This document shows positions 34,019-43,982 of a DNA stretch of 64,000 nucleotides, in pieces. Source of the stretch: Favolaschia claudopus (lineage: Eukaryota; Basidiomycota; Agaricomycetes; Agaricales; Mycenaceae); NCBI GenBank assembly GCA_037176885.1, contig JAWWNJ010000288.1, forward strand, positions 1 to 64,000, in the 5' to 3' direction. The notes beneath the pieces are model-generated. The model saw only the letters and a program-made list of their open reading frames with translations. It was not told where the DNA came from and did not search any database. Within the stretch, counting starts at the first letter, position 1. Each line of letters opens with the position of its first letter. Position numbers and translations under genes: made by a program.

Positions 34019-34410
34019 TAGAGCCCATTGCTCGTTGACTGTATAGTAGTCGATGCAGCCCAGCGCACAATCTCGGGACATATTGTCACCGTAACGTGGG
34101 GAAATGCTGTCTGGATGACGCTCACGGCGGCGATCTTGCTCTGGGTTGTCAATATGACCAAAACTTTGACCAGGAGACAGCGTCACGGCGCTGCTCCACG
34201 TTAGTATTGTACAATTTGTTCTCCGCTCCATCAATGTTCCGTTTGAAGTTTAACGGTTAGAGTACCGCTATCTTGTAAAATCTATACGGGTGTGGGCAAA
34301 GTCAAGGAGGGCAAGTTTCCATACGATGCGAATCCAGCAGCAGCCATGGGGGAGTGTTGTAGGAGACTCAAATGATTAGTTCTGTGATGAGTCATCAGAA
34401 TAAATTTAAC
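34019..34410. other. spacer between second-duplication arm and TA element
   Basis: No gene was recognised. A short frame on the minus strand (34010-34234) has no family resemblance. Ordinary composition. Confidence 0.4.
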
Positions 34411-34412
34411 TA

Positions 34413-35512
34413 TGGTGCGCATCGCTTAAACACCACCAAAAAAGAACGAAATTTATAGCACCTGATCAGAAGCTTCCCACGACTGATCCTCTGGCCAAAA
34501 CACTTCGATTAGGTAGTAGAGTAAACCCCCTAGAGGGATATTCCATCCGCTCAAAACTCACAATAAATATATTTTTCTTGAGGCGGATTTGAGACATCAG
34601 TGATGCAATCAATCAGTCAGTCACGTGTACTTACGGAACACTCCCTATTTAGGTCATGTCAAGCAAGAACAATATTTTTGAATGTCCTTCTAGTAGCCTA
34701 TAGTGTGTCTGCTACATACTTGAATGTCACAGACAGGCCTGGATTCCCGCAACTGTCCATGCCGTAAGCGCCAATCAACAGGTGGGGGCATCGTCGTCCA
34801 TCAAAAGAAGACATCAGACCGGACCAGAAGAGAGAAGCGAGAAGCCAGGACTCCCTGCTCGCCAGCACCACAGACTCAACTAAGAGCCGGGCATATCTTC
34901 TGGTAAGATGAAGGCTTGGAGAGTACACCAGGAGAGACCCGTAAGAAGGATAAAATAAAAACACTAGGGTACATGGGTAGAGCCAGCCTTTATATACCTA
35001 AGCTCTACTTCCTAAAGTAGAAATAAAACAATAAGAAGAGAGAAGAGAACCTTCATGGTCATAACTGAGTACCTCCACAGTCATAGAATGGAGAGAACAA
35101 TAAGGGAATGAAGAGGGGAGTACCCTCACAGTCATAGATAATAGAATGGAGAGAACAATAACAATTGAGAATGGAGCACAGCCCCATAGAATGGAATGGA
35201 GCACAGCAATGGAATTCAGAGAGGGATGGTGCCTGAATTGAGAATGAAGCAGACAATCAGTCTACAGAGTCAGGCACAGAGTGGGCATCCTGATGACGTA
35301 ATTGATCAAGGATCAACAGGATCAGAGGTTTTGATGGAATCAACTGGCCAGACTGTGACATTGAAGGCTGAAAAAGCTTGACAAAGGGGCCCTGACCTCC
35401 ACCCGCTGAAAGACAATATATACTTTGAAAAAAATTCTCTCCGGCGATTTGAGACATCATTGATTGCATCAATGATGGGACCTATTTGGTGGTGTTTAAG
35501 CGATGCGCACCA
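34413..35512. mobile_element. TA-flanked TIR element (1100 bp)
   Basis: The 28-bp terminus TGGTGCGCATCGCTTAAACA(CCACCAAA) is exactly inverted at 35485-35512, and TA flanks both ends (34411-34412 and 35513-35514). This is Tc1/mariner-style but contains no transposase frame. Inside are a direct repeat of GATTTGAGACATCA (about 34590 and 35448) and, around 35070-35200, short repeats CACAGTCATAGA..ATGGAGAGAACAATAA. The latter resemble the middle of an LTR, so a nested insertion is possible. Confidence 0.7.
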
Positions 35513-35514
35513 TA

Positions 35515-36053
35515 CAGTAAACGGCGTTTGATGCTACTCCAAAAATGAAAATTTGCCATTGTTTATGTATATATGTGGGAGTGGTTTTTGTGGGTTTAAA
35601 AAGGGTAATCCCGTGGTGGCATGGTGCATAAAATCAAGATTACGTGAGGGTGAAAAGGGAGGCAGGAATTGGCTCATGTGCTAAGCCCGTTGGTGAGACG
35701 AGGGCTAAGTCCCGTGAATGTGAATTAATTGGTGCGTGAAGTCCACAATTCACGGGGTTTTCTATAGTTCAAATTCACGTTGGAGTTTTCCCTGCTCACT
35801 TTGCTATACCAAATAAAATTCACGTTGTATGAATGGAAATACGTGACTTCGCGAGGGAGCAAAACACATAGATTGTGATAGCCTGACTTTTGGCTGACTT
35901 TCAGAGAAATGTACAACCTAAAACACATTCACGGCAGTCCCACTGTTCATTTGCGGGAGCGAGAACCTGGATAACCAGCAGTCAAAATATCGTCTGGCGT
36001 GGACTACAAGGAGTTCGGTAGCGAGCAATATAGAAGAAGAAGACTTTCCAATA
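35515..36053. other. non-coding spacer
   Basis: No recognisable gene. AT-rich with a repeated word AATTCACG(G/T)T (35745-35830). Confidence 0.4.
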
Positions 36054-36796
36054 GGGTGTTTCACGGTGGGCCGATTTCAGGCCGATTTGAGCCCAATTTC
36101 GACGCCAACTTTTTTCACCCCGATTTTAGACCAACTTGGTCTCGAAGTTGGGCCACTTGCTGTGAATGCCCTCCGATTTCGTCTCGGATTTCGCCACGCT
36201 GAGAGCCTGAAACCCGGATCCGCCCAAACCCCCAATTTTTTGTCCAAACCGTTTTCGAGGCGAAGTGGGCGGTTTTTGTCCGGACCGGATGTTGCCTTTG
36301 ATGCCGTAAGCGTCCAAAAAGGGTAAATTTTCCGCGCCCCGCCATCAAAAATGGTCAAAACTTTCTTCTGGTGGTTCTTTTCGCTGGCTGTGGTCGAAAG
36401 CAAGTCGTTTTGGGGCATAATCTTGAAGAAATCCGAGTTCCCGGCGGGTCGGCCAACTTGAGTGCCGACCCAGCCGCAGAATTTTGTCCGAACCGGATCT
36501 AGGTGGGCTAATCCTAGGCCTCGCTCACCAAAATTTGTCCGAAAGGCACCTGGCCTTCGCGACCTCTCCCCACACCGGGATCTGGCATTTGAGCGGATAA
36601 ACCGGGGTCCTAGGTAAGCGAAGTTGGGGAGCTGAAGTTGGCCGATTTCGAAGTTGGGATGCAAGTCGGGGGGTAGGGCACGATTTGCACTCCGACTTCG
36701 AAATCGGCCAAAAAAAGTCAGCCCAACTTGAGGTCCGATTTCGTTTGAAGTTGGACCTCAAATCGGGTCTGAAATCAGCCCACCGTGAAACGCCCC
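36054..36796. mobile_element. TIR element with GTTTCACGGTGGGC termini (743 bp)
   Basis: The left end GGGTGTTTCACGGTGGGCCG and the right end (complement GGGGCGTTTCACGGTGGGCT) begin inverted repeats of about 45 bp with mismatches. Flanks share CCAATA, so a 6-8 bp hAT-like target duplication is possible but not exact. The interior has several TTTTTGTCCGGACC-type words, shared with the MITE at 28151-28594. No transposase is encoded. Confidence 0.65.
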
Positions 36797-37804
36797 AATA
36801 ATAATGTCCTGTCGCGAAAAATAAATAAAAAAGTTTTTTTTCTTTTGTTGGCTCCAAAAGCAATCAACTATCAAACGTTCACGCCTATCCCGGCAAAAAC
36901 CGGAATTTGATAGGGGAGTAGCCGGGGCCCGGGGGCTTGGAGGACCCTGGGCAACCAACTAAAATGCCTGCCCGGGAAATCCTGGATTTTGGCGGTTTTT
37001 AATTTTTGTCCGAATTTGACCTGGGCCTCAGCCAATGGGGACGGGCACCGCCCTTGCCGAAAGCGGCAGCTTTGTCCTTGTTTGGTTCGCAGGGGAGCTT
37101 GGTTCCAAACTCGCAAACCCTTCAGCTGCTTTCAACCACATCTGATCCCCTCGGGTATCTTATGAAAGATAAAAATACTGGCATTTCAACCAACTATTCA
37201 GCCGTCTCACAACACACGGGCATCATGGTATAACCGTAACCGTACGACACCGTCATACGGTTACGGTGCGGAGCCCTACGGGCATGGCGTCCACGAACCA
37301 TGGGATAACATTCACTGGTATATATATTCTGAATGACTTTATGTGCCATAGCGAAGCGATTCAACCCGATTTTTAGCAGTTGCCGATTTTTAGCAGTTGA
37401 TGAATTTACAAGGGAATTACCGGGATTTATTGTTGTGCAAAGCGATGTAACTTCATGGCCTAATAGTAAAAGCCCTTCAAATGAAGGGTGAAAGAATTTT
37501 GTCATTGTGTGGGCAATTCCTTGATCAGACCCGGTCAGGACTTATCGCCTTCGTCAGCCTGATCAGCCTGATCAAGGGTTATTGACCTCCGAGTGAGCCT
37601 GACTAGCCCCACATGAACCTGACGGCTGATCTGCGCATATATGAACCTATCAGTCGATTTCGGATTTTCCGACAAATTCGTTTGTTTATTTTCTTTATTT
37701 TATGTTTGTCAACCGGCACTGTATACTATCCGCCTCGAAAAGACACTGAAATGCGGTAAGAATGGCTTGCATTATGCGCAATCGCAAACACTCTAAACTC
37801 TAAC
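36797..37804. other. non-coding spacer with small palindromes
   Basis: No gene was recognised. A hairpin lies at about 37231-37268 (ATAACCGTAACCGTA against TACGGTTACGGT). A cluster of CCTGATCA/CAGCCTGATCA words is at 37523-37570. A further GTCCGAATTTG word occurs at 37007. Confidence 0.45.
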
Positions 37805-38139
37805 AAGATGAGGATCAACATATCGGGTTTATATGTACCTACTACGGTTGAACGACTATCTTGAAAAAGTTAGTAAGGGGTTGTTTAACAACCTAACACA
37901 GCCAAATTTCAACCTATATTGCACTGATTATTGGCAACGACATCCTCCTTGTTGAGATACCACCAAAATGAAAGAAAACAAAAAAGCGGAATGTATTTCA
38001 TCCTGGCCTTGAGATTAATCAAGCTTAAATGTAGGGTGCATTTGGGGCAGCTGACCCTTGACTCAGCTCAAATAGTGCCGACTCCTTGGTATTTAACCGG
38101 CCATGATTCCCCATAATTTACTCCGATTCCCTGCCCACA

Positions 38140-38946
38140 ATGCACTCTCCTTCTTTATTGTCTAGCCCTACTTATTATGGCTTCTGGAGCCCAAGTTCGA
38201 AGTCTTCTAGCCCCGTCCACCCTGCCTCTCTCAAGGACCCGGCTTCTCACTCTCCCGAGCTAATTCAGCTCGTGGACATGCAAATCTCTCAACCTGTAAT
38301 CGGTGTGTCGCTGTCTCTGTCTTTTCATCGAATACACACTGATTTTATTTCTTTAGAATACCTCACAACGAGTGTAATCGAAACAGTCAACTACGCCCTC
38401 TCCCGTGCACCAACCCACCGCTCCCCACACACGCACAAATTCCTCCGATTTGTAGCCACAGTCCTATCCCGCGCAGAAGTCACATCCGCAACCGTCCTGG
38501 TTTCCCTTGCATACATCTCCCGCGCAAGACGCCACCTCTCCATCGCATTGGAGGAATGGGCTCTTGAACGCGTCTTTCTCGGCGCTGTCATCGTTGCATC
38601 CAAATACACACAAGATTCGACCCTAAGGAGTGCCCAATGGGCGATGGTCACTGGTATCTTCGGGAAAGGCGACATTGGGCGGATCGAGCGCGAGTTTCTC
38701 GATGTGCTGGATTGGGAGTTATCTGTCGCAGAGGCGGATTTGTTGGCGCGCCACGAGTTACTCATGCTCGCCTCCTCCCTTGCAGCATTAGCAAGGACAC
38801 GGCCAACGAAACGAAACCGTATGATTGGGCAAGGGCGAGCTGTCACTGAAGCTGTGTTCATAGTGTTTGAGGGCGGGATTGTTTTTATTGGGGGACCCTT
38901 TACCAGAGCGGGCACCGAAATAATATACCTAGACCCGTTTTTATAA
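38140..38946 (+). CDS. Pho85-type cyclin, right copy
   Basis: The same gene as 33032-33685 with the same 54-bp intron (38303-38356; donor GTGTGT, acceptor CTTTAG). The cyclin box is intact (RVFLGAVIVASKYTQDSTLR, FGKGDIGRIEREFLDVLDWE) with about seven residue changes from the left copy, for example SVQWGM to SAQWAM and LAHHEM to LARHEL. Near the end, LMLASS is followed by LAALARTRPTKRN and about 50 further residues to 38946. The left copy stops there, so a small indel at the stop site changed the C-terminus of one copy. Which length is ancestral is unknown. Upstream DNA is shared back to about 37805, so both copies keep the same promoter region. Confidence 0.8.
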   Translation: MHSPSLLSSPTYYGFWSPSSKSSSPVHPASLKDPASHSPELIQLVDMQISQPVIGVSLSLSFHRIHTDFISLEYLTTSVIETVNYALSRAPTHRSPHTHKFLRFVATVLSRAEVTSATVLVSLAYISRARRHLSIALEEWALERVFLGAVIVASKYTQDSTLRSAQWAMVTGIFGKGDIGRIEREFLDVLDWELSVAEADLLARHELLMLASSLAALARTRPTKRNRMIGQGRAVTEAVFIVFEGGIVFIGGPFTRAGTEIIYLDPFL

Positions 38947-39167
38947 GGGGTTGGGTGGTGCAGTAGGTATTAGGTTCGAGAAATGAACTGAATGAAAGGA
39001 CTAAAGTACAAAGAGGATAAAAGATTATCGGCCGGTTTTGCTATTTTCGTAGAGCTTACAGGTCCCTGATTTGAGCGTTTTCCGGTGGTAATTAATTTCC
39101 ACAGCGGATTCCGACCCACTGAGCCAATCTTGTCAGATCAGTAGAATATTCTGGGCCGCCGTTCAGC

Positions 39168-40248
39168 GGGATGCACGAAGTCCGGGAGATACAAACATAA
39201 AGAGTCAGAAACATTGGCTGAAAAGAAGAAACATACCGTCAATCTGCCACACATTCAGTCCTTTCCAGAAACATTGAGTAAAGCGGCAATGTCCACGAGT
39301 CCGACAAAGTCCGAGCGCCGACAGCGTATGTCACATGTGACTTCTGGATCACGGAAATTTCCGCCGCACAAAACCAAGCACCACTTTGCCATGGGCATGG
39401 CATAGAATGTATGTATGGGAGATGCTATGAGGCCAAATCGAATGAAAAAAATAGAAAACACTTGTGATTGGTGATTTGATATCATCAATCGCGCCCCGAT
39501 TCGGGCCTCTGCACAATTATGACGCGGCTGTCAGAATCCATATGCGTCATATGTAGTATAGCGGAGCCGGAGTGAACAGAGAAGCCGAGAAATTCACCAG
39601 TACATCATCGACGAGAAACAAGAATGGATGGGTATATGGAGTCTACTATTGAGTGTGAACAATGAACCAGGGCCCACCGCTACACCTGCTGAGGGATTTG
39701 GCCAAATAAGCACAAAGGTTCAGTTAAAGAAAGTTTAGAATCACGAGATTTCTTGGCCTTCACACTGTCGGACTCTTCGACGGGGTCCTCGATCTACTGT
39801 GCGAGGCGCTTGCGCTTAGTGAAAGATCGGGAGCGTACCAATGACTCCGGCAAGATATTGCTTTCATCGACCTCGGGGTGGCGTCTATCACGCGTCAGAA
39901 GGACCGAAAGCAAAAGATAACGCGTCGTACGTGGGTGCGAAAGTCCAATAGCTGACGCGCTGAGACGCCGTCGATGAGCTGGCGGTCCGCATCTGTATCG
40001 TTGAGTGTTGGAAGGGCCATGCCGACGCGACGGGAGAACAACGCCACGGGTGGAGGCGGCTGAACGGGGTGGAAGGACGAAAGAAGGATGTCGTCGGGAT
40101 CGCTGCCACGTAGCTTACGGCATTGCCAAGTCCGACACATACTAAAATTGGAAGTTGAGCCGGATGTTTCTGGCTTGTCGCAATGTTTCTCTTTTTCATC
40201 GATGTTTCTCAATCTCTATGTATGTATCTTCCGCACTTCGTATATCCT
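39168..40248. mobile_element. MULE-like element, right arm of second duplication (1081 bp)
   Basis: The left end GGGATGCACGAAGTCCGGGA and right end (complement AGGATATACGAAGTGCGGAA) open inverted repeats of about 65 bp with mismatches. The 11-bp CGCCGTTCAGC flanks it at 39157-39167 and 40249-40259. The other arm has the uninterrupted site near 32606-32630 (complement). A 9-11 bp target duplication with longish TIRs fits Mutator-like elements. No transposase domain was recognised in its frames (for example 39888-40212 minus), so it is probably non-autonomous. Confidence 0.85.
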
Positions 40249-40392
40249 CGCCGTTCAGCCAGCAGAACAAGAGGTACTGTATGCGTCACAGGAGAACGAG
40301 ACCTGGAGAGGTCCAGTATTGAGTCTGTACCGAGATTTTAGCATAGAAAACAAGTGAGCCTATCAGAGATTGTTTGAATAGTATTGTAGATA

Positions 40393-41068
40393 CTCGTGCT
40401 CACAAAAAGTGATGGCGTCGCTGGTTTTTCACATTTCTGGACGGTGGATGAATGCCTTTGCCCAAATCAAAGTGCTATGCAGTGTAGAGTGACTACGCGC
40501 ATATTCCTAGCACCATGATTTGATCAATAAATTGTGATGCGCGATCAAATGTCCGAAAAAGGCAAAACACCCAAAATTCAGCTTGCCGTGGGATGTTTTT
40601 CATCAAACTTCAAATCAGCCAAATTGTAGCCCTGAAGGAGTAGAAAGACCTGGTACCTGGAACCAATCAAAAATATGCATGCAATACCAAGATATGTGGA
40701 CTTCAAAGTCGGGAAAATTAGCAAAAATGGCCAAAATTGACCAAAAACACAATATTGCACGGGTTATAGCGACAGAACCGATGCATATTTTTGCCCAATT
40801 CGAAATGCCACATCTATCTACTCATTGAGGGCTACAATCTGGCCCATCCAGATTGTGACGAAAAACATCTTGCGCCAAGCTAGATTTTGGTGGTTTTGCC
40901 TTTTTCAGCCATTTGATGGCATACCATGATTGTTTGATCAGATCATTATGCTAAAAATATGCAAATAGTCATTCTAGCCCACCTATCACTTTGTTTCATG
41001 AAAAGCCCTCCATTCAGTGTCCAGAAATCCAAAAAAGAAGCGACGCCATCACTTTCCGTGACACCGAG
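40393..41068. mobile_element. TA-flanked element with about 240-bp inverted repeats
   Basis: CTCGTGCTCACAAAAAGTGA at the left and the complement CTCGGTGTCACGGAAAGTGA at the right start inverted repeats of about 240 bp that have diverged to roughly 75 per cent. TA lies on both sides (40391-40392 and 41069-41070). Between the arms is only about 200 bp with no coding frame. The left arm is nearly identical to the truncated copies at 21601-21845 and 53812-54056. Confidence 0.75.
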
Positions 41069-41070
41069 TA

Positions 41071-42253
41071 TATTATCCCTGGCAGTTTTTAAAGTAAGAA
41101 CAAAGTAGTAAGATCTCAGTCGGGGACACGATCATGATGGGTGTAAACGCCTATATTCAGTCAGTACTATACCTAAAGTAAGAACAAATTAGTAAGATCT
41201 AAAGAAGGCAGTAAATCGTGTATAGTAAGAAGTAGTAAAGGATTCACCTCAGTCGGGGACACGATGGGTGTAAACGACTGAGGTGCAGCGTATCACTACT
41301 ACTGAGCACGAATCTATTATTACGGGCATTGTTGCGGGTATCAAAAGGAATCACTTCAGCCCTATGCATTATGAGCAATATGCATTTCTGCATACAGTCA
41401 CACGGTGTGATATCCGTGGCAGCGTCACACAATTGCTATATACGGACCCCGAACCTTCCAAATTGGGAACCATGCGAGGATTTTGGTGTGAAACAATAAC
41501 ACCTGGTCGTGTTTTACTGTCTTAATGAGTTCAAAGCACTTCCAAACCAGCGAAAAAGTGACGAAAATGATCCCGCCTGACCGACCTCATCGCTGCCCCG
41601 ATCGGGCAGGATCGGGTGGTCGGGCCCGATAACAAAATAAAAATAATTTGCGGACAAAGGACCATCCGGAATGGCGAGAATTTCGGCCATATCAGGAGGA
41701 CAGCTTGGTGAGTAAACTGATGTGGACCTTGTACAGCGTCCTGTCACCAAAACTTTTTGCACACTATATGGTGGGGGACGTGACTTTGTACAAACTTTTA
41801 TGGCCATCCTTGTGACGCTAATAACTTGCGTGACAGTCACCCCAAATTCACCACCCACTGCGACTTTGCCACTTAAAAAAATCGTTTGTTCAGCAGAAAT
41901 TTGGCCATTTGCCATCAAAAACTTTCCCATGGTCCAAAATTTCAGGACAACACCCACTCTTGGGTATTCCAAGTCCATACCTCGGCGGACCCCAAAACCC
42001 TATGCATAATGAGCTTTATTGCATTGTGAGCGTATGCATTATGACATATCCGACTGTACACCAAAATTATGACTCGGACCTGCAGGATATAGTCAGTCAA
42101 TAATAAAACGAGCACACTTCAGACATGAAGTGTTTGATCTTGTGACAAAGCAGGCTGCGACAAGAGCCCCTCTCTTTCATCTCTTTCTCTCCTACTTGTC
42201 GCAGCCTCTCGGACGACTCTTTCCTGCCTTCGAATCAAGATTCGCATTCGACC
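41071..42253. other. non-coding spacer with short direct repeats
   Basis: At 41117-41145 and 41249-41276 the words CAGTCGGGGACACGAT and GATGGGTGTAAACG are repeated. CTAAAGTAAGAACAAA-type words at 41091 and 41172 also repeat. The second block forms a hairpin with arms CACCTCAGTCG and CGACTGAGGTG (41245-41283). A GC palindrome (CCGATCGGGC..CGGGCCCGAT) lies near 41597-41630. No gene was recognised. Confidence 0.5.
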
Positions 42254-42485
42254 ATGCCGACAAAGTTCAACAAGACTCTTGCCTCTCTCACTACAGCGGA
42301 GCTCTTAGCTTGCCCTGGGCGACTTCCAAATTCCCATTCCCCCTAATTACAACGTCGCCTCACTGAAGGCTCTCGTTAAACCCCATCTCACCGCACATCC
42401 AGAACTCTGTCTTGACGACAACTACGCCGCTCTTTCACCAAGAAGCAGAGAAACCGAATACATCCAGAATCACCCTGATAAGGCA
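42254..42485 (+). pseudogene. fragment with SAP-like N-terminus
   Basis: From ATG at 42254 the frame reads MPTKFNKTLASLTTAELL. After a frameshift near 42320 it reads SLKALVKPHLTAHPEL and DDNYAALF. The spacing of leucines and the LKALVKPHL helix resemble a SAP-type DNA-binding N-terminus found on some fungal transposon proteins. It ends in stops at about 42485 with nothing recognisable downstream. Confidence 0.3.
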
Positions 42486-43229
42486 TGAATCTGTACATGC
42501 CTGAAATAAATAGATTTTACAACCGTTCAGTTGCATAAACTGATAAAACCCGTTAATAAGGAATGGATATAGAGTACTAGTCTACTCCCAGGACTGAGTA
42601 CTAGGCTGCTTGAAGCGTTGAACACCACAATTCAACCATCATTCACCTACTAGTACTACTGGTTATATTATCATTCTCTCAAGTTGTACATTTGTGCGGG
42701 GAGATTGAATATAATATCAGCGCTTAGGCCAATTAAAATACATATGGGATACTAGAAGGGATACAATTGAAGCTATTTGAAGCCCAACTACACAGTTGCG
42801 CACTCACCAGGATGCATGGGAACAGGATACTAAAAGAGGAACTGTGGGAATCAGTTACTTGGATTCAGGCCGGATGGCCCCGGATACAACAAGGATAAAG
42901 TTTGTGGATCATTGGCACACTCTGTGATGGTAATACAGAGCAGTCAGGACGATTACAGGGCGGCTCAATTCAAGGATAAATTAATAAGGATCGGATTACT
43001 AAAATCCGGAGTTTTACTGCTCAATTTACCCGGAATTGACTGCGGAATCCCCGAGTATTGCGGGAAATGGAATTCTTTTACTAATACGGACAATTAGGCC
43101 GCATATTTACCTCGGAAATCACCCGGAAGTGGCGCATTTACTCGATGTATGACAATATGATTATTACAAGCATGTAGTATATAACCCCGCTGTAAATTAT
43201 GCACTGCAGCGAACCCTGCTCCCCCTTAT
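42486..43229. other. non-coding spacer
   Basis: No gene was recognised. AT-rich sequence with ACTAGT/AGTACT words (42574-42665). It could be LTR debris, but no ends were found. Confidence 0.4.
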
Positions 43230-43231
43230 TA

Positions 43232-43345
43232 GCGTGTATTTGCAGCCGCAAATTTTGTGAGATTCGGCTACGCGATTGGCTGCTCCACAGCTCTCAGCCA
43301 ATCAGAGCCTCACAAAATTCAGATTTCGCGACTGCAAATACACTC
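43232..43345. mobile_element. 114-bp foldback (Stowaway-like) MITE
   Basis: GCGTGTATTTGCAG at the left is opposed by CTGCAAATACACTC at the right. Nearly the whole element folds on itself (TTTTGTGAG with CTCACAAAA, GATTGGCTG with CAGCCAATC). TA flanks both ends (43230-43231 and 43346-43347). It contains no coding sequence. Confidence 0.75.
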
Positions 43346-43375
43346 TATTGGCACATTTTCTGACTAGAATCTCCT

Positions 43376-43660
43376 GGCTGAGCTGTGAGGTAAATCCCTG
43401 CGGTGTATATCATCGAGTTGTGGGTTCTCTGAGGTCTTGAGTTTTCTAACTGTCTCCAAATTGCTGAGCTGTGAGATAATTCCCTGCAGTGCGGATCACT
43501 GAGTTGTGGGTTCTCTGAGGCATTTGGATTCAGTGTGGGTTACATCACTTTGGATTTACACGACCGAGCTGTGGCGTCCTGAGGTCGTTTACTCGAGTGA
43601 CGGCTGAGCTGTGGATTAGCCTGAAGTCCTCTGTTTATTCCTCTGTTGAACTCCCACTGC
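43376..43660 (+). repeat. imperfect tandem repeats upstream of the retroelement gag
   Basis: Two approximately 90-bp units share GCTGAGCTGTGAG, TCCCTGC and GAGTTGTGGGTTCTCTGAGG (about 43378 and 43464). Two shorter partial units starting GAGCTGTGG follow at about 43565 and 43603. They sit just 5' of the DIRS-like gag and could be part of its terminal repeat or promoter. Confidence 0.6.
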
Positions 43661-43982
43661 GAGGTCAAGCACCGGTTTAAGTCCAATCTGGGTTGTGTAG
43701 CAGTTAGTAGTCAGATTTCCCAATAAATTGGATTTTGAATTCATTTGCACTTTGCACTGGCAGAATTGTCTAAGTCGTTCACTGAGATTGACGGTCGATA
43801 CGCCTGACTCACCTCCCCGAACACACACACACGGCATTGGAGTTGTTGGTAGTTGGATTTGTATTGGTTTGGAGTACAGACTTTGTCTCTACTCTTTTCT
43901 AGTCAGATTTCACTGCTGCACTTTGGTGCATCGTTTCAACCCACCCCCTGACGATAGCGACTCCGAATCCGAGTGGGGTGGG

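Larger units (their letters stand above)
37805..40350 (-). repeat. second inverted duplication, right arm
   Basis: The partner of 32492-34018 in inverted orientation, expanded by a 1081-bp transposon plus its 11-bp target duplication at 39168-40259. Past the transposon the match resumes with GCCGTTCAGCCAGCAGAACA and GTCCAGTATTGAGTCTGTAC, then fades at about 40350. It lies wholly inside the spacer of the larger duplication. Confidence 0.9.

Noticed and set aside
34720..35290. Possible solo LTR inside the TA-flanked element
   Set aside because: Short internal repeats and a TATA-like stretch look LTR-like, but no TG..CA ends with a 5-bp target duplication could be fixed.
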